The notes: generated by a model not told the origin, from the letters alone. Counted from the first letter of the stretch, positions 35,858 to 44,235 are shown. The stretch is 64,000 nt of DNA from Streptomyces sp. TG1A-8 (GCF_030499535.1 NZ_JASTLB010000001.1:6386001-6450000); one strand, 5' to 3'. Numbers and translations: made by a program.

Positions 35858-36784
35858 TCACGCGTCCGCAATCCAGCTTTCCGCGGCCCGGTCCGCCGCG
35901 GTCGCGGTGCCCTCCTCCAGGAGCGCGAGCAGCGCGCGGGCCGCGGGGCTGGTGGCCCGCTCGGGCGGCAGCAGGGCGACGGTCTCGTACTCCGCCTCGG
36001 CCGTGCCCTTCAGCGGGAGCGCGGTCAGTGAGGGCCGCTTGTGCCGGAAGTGGCGGGGGACGACCGCGACGCCGAGGTTCTCGCCGACCAGGTCCAGCAG
36101 GCTGTGCACGTCGTTGACCTCCAGCGCGACCGTGCGCCGCACACCGGCCGCGGCGAAGGCGGCGTCCGTGCTGCGGCGCGGTCCCCAGTCCGGGTGGAAG
36201 TCCACGAACACCTCACCGGCGAGGTCGGCCGGTGCGAGAACGGCCCCGGCCGAGGCGAGCCGGTGGCTCGGGTGGCACAGCGCGGTCATCGGCTCCCCGG
36301 CCAGCGGCACCGAGCGCAACTGGTCGTTGTCCGCCCGGGTGCGGTAGGCGAAGGCGAGGTCGAGCCGTCCGGCGGCCACCTCCTCGGCCAGCGCGCCCGA
36401 ACCCGCCTGCCGCAGCCGGATCTCCACGTCCGGGTGGCGCCGCCGGAACCCGGCCAGCAGCCGGGCCACGTGCACCCCGGCGATGCACTGCTCGGTGCCC
36501 AGCGCCAGCGTGCCCCGCAGCACGCCCTGCACCGCGGCCACCGCCTCGTGCGCCGCGCGCACCTGTGCGAGGATCCGCTCGGCCTCCGCCAGCAGGGCGC
36601 GCCCCGCCTCGGTCAGCGTCACCCTCCGGGTGGTGCGCACGAACAGCGGCGCCCGCAGCTCCCGCTCCAGCGTCCGGATCGACGCCGACAGGCCGGACTG
36701 GGACACCATGAGGCGTTCGGCGGCCCGGGTGAAGTGCCGGTCCTCGGCGACGGCGACGAAGTGCTGGAGGTGGCGCAGTTCCAT
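35858..36784 (-). CDS. LysR family transcriptional regulator
   Basis: 308 residues from the ATG at 36784. N-terminal winged helix: MELRHLQHFVAVAEDRHFTR, then AAERLMVSQSGLSASIRTLERELRAPLFVR near residues 21-51. The C-terminal effector domain is of substrate-binding type (LALGTEQCIAGVHVARLLAGFRRRHPDVEIRL). It is divergent from an aldo-keto reductase gene with 110 bases between, the classic arrangement of a LysR regulator and its target. The effector is unknown. Confidence 0.88.
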   Translation of the reverse strand: MELRHLQHFVAVAEDRHFTRAAERLMVSQSGLSASIRTLERELRAPLFVRTTRRVTLTEAGRALLAEAERILAQVRAAHEAVAAVQGVLRGTLALGTEQCIAGVHVARLLAGFRRRHPDVEIRLRQAGSGALAEEVAAGRLDLAFAYRTRADNDQLRSVPLAGEPMTALCHPSHRLASAGAVLAPADLAGEVFVDFHPDWGPRRSTDAAFAAAGVRRTVALEVNDVHSLLDLVGENLGVAVVPRHFRHKRPSLTALPLKGTAEAEYETVALLPPERATSPAARALLALLEEGTATAADRAAESWIADA

Positions 36785-36894
36785 GACCGAGAAGCCTATC
36801 CGCTGAATTCCATCGGATTCTCCTGTTGGACCGCTGTACGCATCCGGGCGAGAGTGGGACCGGTAGACCGTGTGCCAACCCCTCTGGAGTCGCG

Positions 36895-37887
36895 TTGTAC
36901 ACCGCACATCCCGACCGTTACGCCGACATGCCCTACCGGCGCACCGGACGCAGCGGCCTGAAGCTCCCCGCGCTGTCCCTCGGCCTGTGGCACAACTTCG
37001 GCCCCGACCGGCCGGCCGAGACCCAGCGAGCCGTCCTGCGCCGCGCGTTCGACCTCGGCGTCACCCACTTCGACCTGGCCAACAACTACGGTCCCCCGCC
37101 CGGCGCCGCCGAGTCGGCGCTCGGTGAGGCCCTGCGGGCCGACTTCGCGCCGTACCGCGACGAGCTGGTCATCTCCACCAAGGCCGGCTACCTGATGTGG
37201 CCCGGCCCGTACGGCGAGTGGGGCTCGCGCAAGTACCTGCTGTCCTCGCTCGACCAGAGCCTGCACCGGATGGGCCTGGACCACGTCGACATCTTCTACT
37301 CGCACCGCCCCGACCCCGACACTCCGCTGGAGGAGACGATGGGCGCCCTGCACTCGGCGGTGCAGCAGGGCAAGGCGCTCTACGTCGGCGTCTCCAACTA
37401 CTCGGCGGAGCAGACCCGTGAGGCGGCCCGCATCCTCGGTGAGCTCGGCACCCCGCTGCTCATCCACCAGCCGCGCTACTCGATGCTCGACCGCCGTCCC
37501 GAGGACGGGGGCCTCCTGGACGCCCTGGACGACCTGCGGGTCGGCTCCATCGCCTACTCCCCGCTGGAACAGGGGCTGCTGACGGGCCGTTACCTCGACG
37601 GCATCCCCGAGGACTCCCGCGCGGCGAGCGACAGCCCCTTCCTGAACTCGGACGCGGTCACCGAGGACCTGGTCGGCCGGCTGCGCGCCCTGGACGAGGT
37701 CGCGAAGTCCCGCGGCCAGACGCTGGCCCAGCTCGCCCTGGCCTGGGTGCTGCGCGGCGGCCGGGTGACCTCCGCCCTGGTCGGCGCGAGCAGCCCCCGG
37801 CAACTGGAGGACAGTGTCGGGGCCATCCGGAACCTGGACTTCGACGCCGGTGAACTGGAGCGGATCGACGCGATCGTGCGGGGCTGA
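36895..37887 (+). CDS. Aldo-keto reductase, L-glyceraldehyde 3-phosphate reductase type
   Basis: 330 residues from the TTG at 36895, chosen for GGAG five bases upstream and an N-terminus (MYTAHPDRYADMPYRRTGRSGL) of the kind found in this family. Catalytic tetrad: FDLANNYGPPPG (Asp, Tyr), VISTKAGY (Lys), IFYSHRPDPDTPLEE (His). The C-terminal NADPH contact is in SALVGASSPRQLEDSV. Relatives (YghZ type) reduce L-glyceraldehyde 3-phosphate and methylglyoxal. The divergent LysR gene is its probable regulator. Confidence 0.88.
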   Translation: MYTAHPDRYADMPYRRTGRSGLKLPALSLGLWHNFGPDRPAETQRAVLRRAFDLGVTHFDLANNYGPPPGAAESALGEALRADFAPYRDELVISTKAGYLMWPGPYGEWGSRKYLLSSLDQSLHRMGLDHVDIFYSHRPDPDTPLEETMGALHSAVQQGKALYVGVSNYSAEQTREAARILGELGTPLLIHQPRYSMLDRRPEDGGLLDALDDLRVGSIAYSPLEQGLLTGRYLDGIPEDSRAASDSPFLNSDAVTEDLVGRLRALDEVAKSRGQTLAQLALAWVLRGGRVTSALVGASSPRQLEDSVGAIRNLDFDAGELERIDAIVRG

Positions 37888-37961
37888 GGCCTCCCGCCGG
37901 GCGGCGGGCGCGGCGCCGGCGGACCGGCGGTCTAGGCCCGGCCGGAACGCGGACCGGTGAA

Positions 37962-38164
37962 TTGGGGAAACGCGGCCGGGCCACCGAATGGTCCGTTACC
38001 TTTCCCCAAGGCTTCACACGGTGTTGCCGGATTGCCGTGCCGGGCATTTCCCGCACCGCCCGTGTTCCTCGCCGTGCCGCCTTTCCCGCACGTGCCGGCC
38101 GGGCCGGCCGTCGTCCGTGGTGATCCTTTTCCGTGTGCCCCGGGGCCCAGTGCCCCGGGGCTTT
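37962..38164 (+). ncRNA. Candidate small RNA with nested hairpin and terminator
   Basis: No protein gene fits this intergenic stretch. Near the left end TTGGGGAAA (37962-37970) pairs with TTTCCCCAA (38001-38009). Inside it CGGGCCA-CCGAA-TGGTCCG (37977-37995) makes a second 7-bp stem with one G-U pair. A terminator-like hairpin followed by TTT lies at 38137-38164. Together they outline a plus-strand RNA of about 200 bases. I found no match to a known RNA family, and a 6S-like RNA is neither supported nor excluded. The 5' end and promoter are not defined. Confidence 0.4.
38137..38161 (+). terminator. Intrinsic-type terminator
   Basis: GCCCCGGGGC repeated on both sides of CCAGT forms a 10-bp stem with a 5-base loop, followed by TTT on the plus strand. 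It ends 50 bases before the convergent NTF2-like stop. Confidence 0.7.
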
Positions 38165-38211
38165 CCGCGTGGAAGGGCCACCGTGGGCCGGGAACGCGTC
38201 GGGGAACGGTG

Positions 38212-38595
38212 TCAGGCCTGGGCGGGCATGCGGTCCAGGAAGCCCGTCACCGGCCGGATCCGGCCCTCGCCGTCCAGCGTGAGCACGTCGGACCCGGCCA
38301 CCGGGGCCGGCCCGTCCGCCTGGTTCACCAGCTCCCAGCCGAACCGCGCGATGTCGTGGCGCCCGTCCACCGTGCACAGGAGGCGGAAGGCGAACCCCGG
38401 GAACTGCTCGTGGACCGCCGCGATCACGGCCGCGATCTGCTCGTGCCCGCGGACGTCGGCGAGCGGGTCGGTGTGGGAGCCGTCCGCCGTCCAGGCCGCG
38501 GCGACCGCCTTCCGCAGGGCCTCGGGCTCGGTGGCGTTCCAGGCCTCGAGGTAGCGGGCGACGGCGCTCTCGTGACGCTCGGTGCTCCCGGACAT
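38212..38595 (-). CDS. NTF2-like/SnoaL-like fold protein
   Basis: 127 residues. AVARYLEAWNATEPEALRKAV, then WTADGSHTDPLADVRGHEQIAAVIAAVHEQFPGFAFRLL and FGWELVNQADGPAPVAGSDVLTLDGEGRIRPVTGFLD, the standard cone-shaped SnoaL-like fold. These serve as small isomerases, cyclases or binding proteins. No function can be assigned here. It is complete. Confidence 0.8.
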   Translation of the reverse strand: MSGSTERHESAVARYLEAWNATEPEALRKAVAAAWTADGSHTDPLADVRGHEQIAAVIAAVHEQFPGFAFRLLCTVDGRHDIARFGWELVNQADGPAPVAGSDVLTLDGEGRIRPVTGFLDRMPAQA

Positions 38596-38940
38596 GCCGC
38601 ATCAGCCTCCACCGGGGGCGTACCTGCCGGTCGGGATCCGGATCGGGGGTCCGCCCGTCCCGGTGGCACCACCATGCCCGGGCGGTGAGGGGCGGTCGAT
38701 CACCTCCCGCGTAATGTGAAGCCGCCGTCCGGGAAACGTGGAGCATTCGTCACCTCGCGGCGTTCCGTTCGATTTCGGCCAGGGCCGACGGCGGATATGC
38801 CGGGAGACTGGCCGGAAAGACGTGGTGACAGTGTTTCCGGAGTGGCGATACTCAAATATCAGGGGCATTTAACCGCACAGGAACCACACGGAATCGCGAG
38901 GGTCCGCCGGCATACCGGCGACGCGTTCGGGGAGGTGATC
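38596..38940. other. Divergent intergenic region with an AT-rich patch
   Basis: 345 bases. From about 38830 to 38890 the DNA is clearly AT-richer than its surroundings (ACTCAAATATCAGGGGCATTTAACC), likely promoter DNA for the plus-strand gene. The plus frame is open here, so a longer protein cannot be ruled out; it would contain a TTA codon. GCCGG-CATA-CCGGC is a small hairpin near 38907-38920. Confidence 0.4.
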
Positions 38941-39351
38941 GTGCACGACGAATTCCTGTGCCACGTCACGGCGTACGGAGTGTGCGGCGGGCAGCGCATC
39001 GGCGTACCGCTCGGCACCTATCGCGCGCCGACGCTGGCACTCGCCCTGTGGTGGCTGCGCGACCGGGCGTCCTGGATCGCCGAGCGGCTCGACCCGACCC
39101 CGGAGCACACGGCCTTCCCGGCGGGCGCGCTCGTCCCGGTCGCGGACACCGTGGCGGACGTGCCGGCGCTGCTGCGGGCCTGGTGCGCCGACACCGGCCG
39201 ACAGGAACTGGTCGCCGAGGAACTGGCCGGCGGGCGACTGGTGCGGGTCGCCGCCAACGACGACACCACGGAGTACGAACTGCTCGCCGAGTCCGTCGAC
39301 GCCCTGCGCATGCAACGCGTCCTGCCGGCGCTCGTCGTACCCGTCGGCTGA
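38941..39351 (+). CDS. Hypothetical protein
   Basis: 136 residues from the GTG at 38941, chosen because GGGGAGG lies five bases upstream. Upstream in-frame starts (38842, 38797, 38716) lack such a site. The sequence begins VHDEFLCHVTAYGVCGGQRI and continues GVPLGTYRAPTLALALWWLRDRASWIAERLDP, then an acidic C-terminal half (ELVAEELAGGRLVRVAANDDTTEYELLAESVDAL). I do not recognise a domain. If an upstream start is used, a TTA codon near 38867 would be included. Confidence 0.6.
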   Translation: MHDEFLCHVTAYGVCGGQRIGVPLGTYRAPTLALALWWLRDRASWIAERLDPTPEHTAFPAGALVPVADTVADVPALLRAWCADTGRQELVAEELAGGRLVRVAANDDTTEYELLAESVDALRMQRVLPALVVPVG

Positions 39352-39653
39352 CCCGCGCCACGGCACCCCGCACGGCTCCTCCCGCCCCTCGTCAGGACGG
39401 ACGCGCCCACGGGCGGACCGGTGAGAACGGGCCACGGCGCACCGGCCGGTCGGCGCCCGGTTCCGTCCCGCGGCCCGCACGTCGCCACCGGACCGCCGGC
39501 CCGGCGGTGTGGGCGACGGCACGGCCCGGCGCGTCCGGCCGTGACACCATCGGCGTGCGCGGTCGGCGAACGCACACGGGGGACTGTACGGTCCGGCCCG
39601 GGGTACGAGGATGGGTGCGCAAGCGACGGGCCGGGCTTCCTAGAGGGACACGC
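39352..39653. other. Intergenic region upstream of the ATPase gene
   Basis: About 300 bases, very GC-rich. The last 60 bases (GGGGGACTGTACGG, GGGTACGAGGATGGG) probably hold the promoter. No coding potential or strong stem was recognised. Confidence 0.4.
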
Positions 39654-40106
39654 ATGACCGATCACCTGGGCGGGGCAGTGATAACGACTGATTTCGACGT
39701 ACCCGTGGAACCACTCAGACGCGCCGTGCACTTCGCCGGCGAACCCGGCTGCATCGCCGAGGCGCGCGCGTTCACCGGGCAGTTCCTGGAGCAGTTGAGG
39801 ACCGAGTGGTGCGCCGCCGTCGACAGCCGTACCGACGGGGGACTGCTCCTGGTGGTGAGCGAACTGGTCACCAACGCCGATCAGCACAGCGACGGCCCGT
39901 ACATCCTGGAGCTGGAAGGGACCGACAGCGCGGTCGTCGTCAGCGTGTACGACAGCAGCGCCGCCCTGCCCCGCCGCTTCGCCAAGGACCCGCGCCGCGT
40001 CGGCCGACACGGTCTGGAGATCGTGCACGCCGTGGCCGAGGAGGTCACCGTGGAGCGCGTGCCCGTCGGCAAGCGCGTGCGCGCACGGGTGCGGCTCGCG
40101 CGCTGA
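39654..40106 (+). CDS. Anti-sigma factor-like ATP-binding protein (HATPase, RsbW type)
   Basis: 150 residues from the ATG at 39654. The GHKL ATPase motifs are present: N box LLLVVSELVTNADQHSDGP near 67-85 and G box RRVGRHGLEIVHAVAEEV near 115-132. In Streptomyces such small proteins are often anti-sigma factors controlled by anti-anti-sigma partners. It converges with a SigB/F-type sigma gene 150 bases away, which suggests, but does not prove, that the two interact. Confidence 0.8.
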   Translation: MTDHLGGAVITTDFDVPVEPLRRAVHFAGEPGCIAEARAFTGQFLEQLRTEWCAAVDSRTDGGLLLVVSELVTNADQHSDGPYILELEGTDSAVVVSVYDSSAALPRRFAKDPRRVGRHGLEIVHAVAEEVTVERVPVGKRVRARVRLAR

Positions 40107-40173
40107 AGGGCTCCGGGGACCGACCGCGCCCGGGGGACCGGCACCGGCCCGGGCCGTCCACCGCCCTGGTACG

Positions 40174-40239
40174 GCCGCGGTGCCCGCTCCCGAGCGGCGA
40201 AGCGGTACGACGCCACCGCTCGGGAGCGGGCACCGCGGC
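40174..40239. terminator. Bidirectional terminator with a 24-bp perfect stem
   Basis: Arms 40174-40197 and 40216-40239 are perfect reverse complements, with an 18-base loop between. The hairpin lies between the convergent ATPase and sigma factor genes and can serve both strands. Confidence 0.9.
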
Positions 40240-40256
40240 ACGGGGGCGCATCCGCC

Positions 40257-41144
40257 TCAGGCGCAGCCGAGCTCGCCCAGCATGCCCTGGCGCAGCCGGG
40301 TGATGATCCGCTTGATCAGGCGGGAGACGTGCATCTGGGAGCAGCCGAGCCGCTCGCCGATCTCCGCCTGGGTGGCCTCCTCCACGAACCGCATGTGGAT
40401 GATCTGCCGGTCGCGCTCGCTCAGCTCGGCCATGAGCGGCGCCAGCGCGTGGAAGTCCTCCACGAGCCGCAGCCCTTCCTCCTCCACGCCGATGAAGTCC
40501 GCGAGCACCGCCTCGCCGTCCTCGGGGCCGTCCCCGGTGAGGGCGGCGTCCAGCGAGGCGGAGTTGTAGCCGTTGGAGGCGAGCTGCGCCTCGACCACCT
40601 CCTTCTCGGAGAGGTTCATCAAGGTGGCCAGCTCGGCGACCGTCGGGTTCCGGTCCAGGCGGCTGGACAGCTCCTCGCGGGCCCTGGCCAGCTCCACCCG
40701 GAGCTCCTGCAGCCGCCGCGGTACGTGCACCGCCCAGGTGGTGTCGCGGAAGAACCGCTTGATCTCGCCGACGATGTACGGCAGCGCGAAGGAGGTGAAC
40801 TCCACCTCGCGCGTCAACTCGAACCGGTCGATGGCCTTGATCAGACCGATCATGCCGGTCTGGACGATGTCCTCCATGTCGTCACCGCGGCCCCGGAACC
40901 GTCCGGCCGCGAACCGCACCAGCGACATGTTCATCTCGATGAGGGTGTTGCGCGCGTACTGGTACTCGTGCGTGCCCTCCTCCAGCTCGGCCAGCCGGCG
41001 GAAGAACTGGCGGGACAGCTCGCGTGCGTCACGCGGGGCCACGGAGGTCGGGTCCTCGATGCCCGGCAGTGACTCCTCGGCCGTGCCGTTCCGCACGGCT
41101 CTCCCGGCGACCTCTGCTTCCGACCGGATCCCGGCGGTGATCAT
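40257..41144 (-). CDS. RNA polymerase sigma factor, SigB/SigF/SigG family
   Basis: 295 residues from the ATG at 41144 with GGGAGAGGT upstream. Region 2 is LVRFAAGRFRGRGDDMEDIVQTGMIGLIKAIDRFE; the -10 recognition part REVEFTSFALPYIVGEIKRFFRD is intact; region 3 includes VPRRLQELRVEL; region 4 ends LSERDRQIIHMRFVEEATQAEIGERLGCSQMHVSRLIKRI. It is of the stress and development group that Streptomyces carries in many copies. The context (a ClgR/PopR-like remnant and RNase H nearby) suggests the SigL locus of S. coelicolor as I recall it, but I cannot confirm orthology. Confidence 0.9.
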   Translation of the reverse strand: MITAGIRSEAEVAGRAVRNGTAEESLPGIEDPTSVAPRDARELSRQFFRRLAELEEGTHEYQYARNTLIEMNMSLVRFAAGRFRGRGDDMEDIVQTGMIGLIKAIDRFELTREVEFTSFALPYIVGEIKRFFRDTTWAVHVPRRLQELRVELARAREELSSRLDRNPTVAELATLMNLSEKEVVEAQLASNGYNSASLDAALTGDGPEDGEAVLADFIGVEEEGLRLVEDFHALAPLMAELSERDRQIIHMRFVEEATQAEIGERLGCSQMHVSRLIKRIITRLRQGMLGELGCA

Positions 41145-41363
41145 TACCTCTCCCACGAAAGTCACGGTTCGACGTCTGCTCCTGCGGGTCTGGGTGCCGA
41201 TGCCGATCCCTGTCCACATGTGCGTGACCGGCGCGTACCCGCAATCCGGCGTCTCATGCGCCCGCGTGCCGTTCTTCACCGGACGGGTGCCGCCGGTGAC
41301 GCCCCGCATGCCGCCTCCGGCCGTGCCGGAGCCCCACCTCAGGCGGAACGGGTGAGCAGCCGG

Positions 41364-41764
41364 ATGAGCGACGAAGCCCCTGTCCTCCCGCCGCGTCCCG
41401 GGCCCGCGGGCCCGGGGGCGCCCGCTCCCGCGTCCGGGGAACCGCTGTGGCGGGAGACCTGGTCGGCGACGTGCTGCGGCACGAGCGGCTCGCGCAGGAG
41501 CGCACGCTGGAGGACGTGGCCGACGCCGCCCGGATCCCCCTGCCCCACCTGTCCGGATCGAGCGCGGCCGGAAGGAGGCATCCGCCGAGGTCCTCGCCGC
41601 CGCGGCCCACGCCCTCGGCCTGGACCCCGGCGACCTGCTGTCCCGCGCCCAGGCCGAGCCGGGCCGCCGCACCGGCACGGCCCGCCGTGCGGTCGCCGCA
41701 CCCGCCCGGCCCGCCCACCGGCCGGCCGACGGGCGGGCCTGGCGGTCCGAGGCCGCGGCCGCCG
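41364..41764 (+). pseudogene. Frameshifted ClgR/PopR-type XRE regulator
   Basis: The ATG at 41364 starts MSDEAPVLPPRPGPAGPG and runs to PLWRE. The frame then shifts (an extra GA near 41450) to LVGDVLRHERLAQERTLEDV, then ADAARIPLPHLS. A second shift (one base missing near 41556) leads to IERGRKEASAEVLAAAAHAL, then GLDPGDLLSRAQAE. Joined, these make a complete HTH domain of the ClgR/PopR type, which activates clp protease genes. No stop is found in the final frame before the gene runs into the convergent epoxide hydrolase gene. It is therefore inactive, unless the assembly is wrong at two places. Confidence 0.8.
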
Positions 41765-42991
41765 TCAGCCGGCGCCCCGCTCCCGCAGGTCGCGGAAGAA
41801 GGCCCGGACGTCGGCGACCAGCAGGTCCGGTTCCTCCATGGCCGCGAAGTGCCCGCCCCGGTCGTACTCCGTCCAGCGCACCAGGTTCTCCGTGCGGTCC
41901 GCGTTGTGGCGCAGCGCGAGGTGGATCTCGGCCGGGAACAGGGCCAGCGCGGTCGGCGCCGCCGACGGCTCGGCCGGACGGGCGGTGCGGCCGGTGGCGT
42001 GCGCCCGCTCGTAGTAGATCCGGCCCGACGAGGCGGCCGTACCGGTCAGCCAGTACAGCATCACGTTCGTCAGCAGCCGGTCCCGGTCGACCGCCTCCTC
42101 CGGCAGCTCCGCGCAGTCGCTCCACTCCCGGAACTTCTCCACGATCCACGCCAGCTGTCCGACGGGGGAGTCCGTCAGGGCGTAGCCGAGGGTGTGCGGC
42201 CGGGTGGACTGCTGGACGGCGTAGCCGGTGCCCTCGCGCGACCAGTCGGCCCACCGGCGCCACGACAGGAGGGTCCGCTCGCGCTCTTCGGGATCGAGCG
42301 GGGCCAGTTCCTCCTCGGTGGGTTCGGTCAGCGCCTGCGCGTTCGGCAGCAGGTTCAGGTGGACGCCGATCACCCGGTCCGGGTGGGCGCGGCCCAGCTC
42401 GCGGGAGATCCCGGCGCCCCAGTCGCCGCCCTGCGCACCGAACCGCCCGTAGCCGAGCCGCCGCATCAGCTCCGCCCAGGCGTCGGCGACCCGGCCCGCC
42501 TCCCAGCCGGGCTCCCCGGTGGGCCCGGACAGCCCGAAGCCGGGGATGCTCGGGACCACGACGTGGAAGGCGTCGGACGCCGGCCCGCCGTGCGCCACCG
42601 GGTCGGCCAGCGGCCCGGCCACGTCCAGGAACTCGACGATCGAGCCCGGCCAGCCGTGGGTCAGGACCAGCGGGACGGCGTCCGGCTCCGGGGAGCGCAG
42701 GTGGGCGAAGTGGACGTGCGCCCCGTCGACGGTGGTGGTGAACTGCGGCCACGCGTTCAGCTCCGCCTCGGCCGCGCGCCAGTCGTACTCGTGCCGCCAG
42801 TACCGGACCAGTTCGCGCAGGTAGCCGGCCGGCACGCCGTACTCCCAGCCGGCCCCCGGCAGCTCGGCCGGCCAGCGGGTGCGGTCCAGGCGGTCGTGCA
42901 GGTCGTCCAGGTCGCTCTGCGGGACCGACAGCCGGAAGGGCGCGATGCCGTCCCCGGCGCTCTCGGCGGACTCGCCGGGTGAGGGGATCAT
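41765..42991 (-). CDS. Epoxide hydrolase (alpha/beta-hydrolase, EHN N-terminal domain)
   Basis: 408 residues. The EHN lid region is FRLSVPQSDLDDLHDRLDRTRWPAE and WRAAEAELNAWPQFTTTVDGAHVHF. The oxyanion motif is LTHGWPGSIVEF, the nucleophile Asp sits in FGAQGGDWGAGISRELG near 190, and the C-terminal His in DRGGHFAAMEEPDLLV near 380. These are the standard motifs of microsomal-type epoxide hydrolases, which open epoxides to diols with water. It abuts the decayed regulator. Confidence 0.88.
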   Translation of the reverse strand: MIPSPGESAESAGDGIAPFRLSVPQSDLDDLHDRLDRTRWPAELPGAGWEYGVPAGYLRELVRYWRHEYDWRAAEAELNAWPQFTTTVDGAHVHFAHLRSPEPDAVPLVLTHGWPGSIVEFLDVAGPLADPVAHGGPASDAFHVVVPSIPGFGLSGPTGEPGWEAGRVADAWAELMRRLGYGRFGAQGGDWGAGISRELGRAHPDRVIGVHLNLLPNAQALTEPTEEELAPLDPEERERTLLSWRRWADWSREGTGYAVQQSTRPHTLGYALTDSPVGQLAWIVEKFREWSDCAELPEEAVDRDRLLTNVMLYWLTGTAASSGRIYYERAHATGRTARPAEPSAAPTALALFPAEIHLALRHNADRTENLVRWTEYDRGGHFAAMEEPDLLVADVRAFFRDLRERGAG

Positions 42992-43336
42992 GTCCTGGAT
43001 GCTAATGCGGATGCCGCACGCCCGCTCGGATTATTCGGCGGAGGCGCCGATGAGGTCCGGGGGAGAACCAGTCGGTACGCCCGCGCCGTGCGCGGTACGG
43101 GCGAGCTGGACGTGGCCCGGCTGGAGGAGGCGCACGGGGCGCGTGCCCTCCCCGGCCGCCCGGCGGGCGACGGGGCGCCCGGGGAGGGCACCCCGTGGCC
43201 CGCACGGCGCCGGATCCGGTACGGGATGGCGCGCCGTCCCGGGAGGGACCGGACGGGCCCCCGGCCGGGAGGGTCGCGTTCGCCCGGGGCGGGACGCCGA
43301 CCCGGCGCGGCGCGCGGCCATGGCATGATCGGCCGT
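42992..43336. other. Divergent region with a coding-like remnant and strong hairpin
   Basis: 345 bases. A plus frame around 43048-43145 has strong third-position G/C (VRGRTSRYARAVRGTGELDV, then ARLEEAHGARALPG) and may be the 3' remnant of a lost gene. A 13-bp perfect stem (43143-43155 with 43179-43191) follows it like a terminator. A hairpin of this kind is odd in a divergent promoter region, which supports gene loss here. Confidence 0.4.
43143..43191. terminator. Strong hairpin, possible terminator of a lost gene
   Basis: GTGCCCTCCCCGG and CCGGGGAGGGCAC are perfect 13-bp arms around a 23-base loop that itself contains CGCCCG/CGGGCG. There is no intact gene upstream on the plus strand. Confidence 0.55.
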
Positions 43337-44014
43337 ATGCGTGAACGTGTGGTGGCCGCGTGCGACGGGGCTTCGAAGGGGAACCCCGGGCCGGCCGGAT
43401 GGGCGTGGGTGGTGTCGGACGACGAGCGGACCCCGGCCCGCTGGGAGTCGGGCCCGCTCGGCCGGGCCACCAACAACGTCGCCGAACTGACCGCGCTGGA
43501 GCGCCTGCTGGCCGCCGTCGACCCGGACGTGCCGCTCGAGGTCCGGATGGACTCGCAGTACGCGATGAAGGCGGTCACCACCTGGCTGCCCGGCTGGAAG
43601 CGCAACGGCTGGAAGACGGCCGCCGGCAAACCGGTCGCCAACCAGGACCTGGTGGTGCGCATCGACGAACTCCTCGACGGCCGGTCCGTCGAGTTCCGCC
43701 ACGTACCCGCCCACCAGGTCGACGGCGACCCGCTCAACGACTTCGCCGACCGCGCCGCCAGCCAGGCGGCCTCCGCCCAGGAGGCGGCCGGCAGCGCGCT
43801 CGGTTCCCCGGAGCCGCCGGCGTCCGGCGTCCCGGCGGCCAGGGCCCCGCGCAAGAAGGCGCCCCGCCGCACCGGCGGCGGGGCGTCGACGCGCACGCTC
43901 AAGGCGAAGTTCCCCGGCCGCTGCCTGTGCGGCCGCTCCTACGCGGCCGGTGAGCCCATCGCGAAGAACGCCCAGGGCTGGGGCCACCCGGAGTGCCGCA
44001 CCGCCGAGGCCTGA
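43337..44014 (+). CDS. RNase H-like protein with C-terminal Cys motif
   Basis: 225 residues from the ATG at 43337 (MRERVVAACDGASKGNPGPA); a start 12 bases upstream is possible. RNase HI residues: Asp in ACDGASKGNPG, Glu in NNVAELTALERLL, Asp in VRMDSQYAMKAV, and a C-terminal Asp in DPLNDFADRAAS, with FRHVPAHQVDGDPLN. The enzyme would cut RNA in RNA-DNA hybrids. After an Ala/Pro/Lys linker the last 35 residues hold CLCGRSYAAGEPI and HPEC, a zinc-binding-like knuckle. A similar two-part protein is known from S. coelicolor. Confidence 0.85.
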   Translation: MRERVVAACDGASKGNPGPAGWAWVVSDDERTPARWESGPLGRATNNVAELTALERLLAAVDPDVPLEVRMDSQYAMKAVTTWLPGWKRNGWKTAAGKPVANQDLVVRIDELLDGRSVEFRHVPAHQVDGDPLNDFADRAASQAASAQEAAGSALGSPEPPASGVPAARAPRKKAPRRTGGGASTRTLKAKFPGRCLCGRSYAAGEPIAKNAQGWGHPECRTAEA

Positions 44015-44235
44015 CCGCCGGGGCCCGGACGGGACGTGCGGGCCGGACGTCGGGCGCCCGGTGACCGCGGTTCGTCCGGCGGGCCGCCCGGGAGTCGGCC
44101 GCCGGGAGTCGGCCGGCCACCGCCCCGGCCCGGCGCGCCGTGCCGACGCGATCCGCCGTTGCGCTCTCGCCGCAACGGTTGCTGCTACCGTGCGTTGTCG
44201 ATCGGCTACGTTCGGTGAGCGTCAGGGGTGTGCGC

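Noticed and set aside
36800..36825. LysR operator in the AKR-LysR intergenic region (GAATTCCATCGGATTC)
   Set aside because: Only TCC-ATC-GGA is truly palindromic; the longer arms do not match, so no site is annotated.
38797..38940. Longer version of the 38941 gene, containing a TTA codon near 38867
   Set aside because: The GTG at 38941 has the best ribosome site, and the upstream part is AT-rich like a promoter. The TTA is therefore not counted as a bldA codon, though this is not settled.
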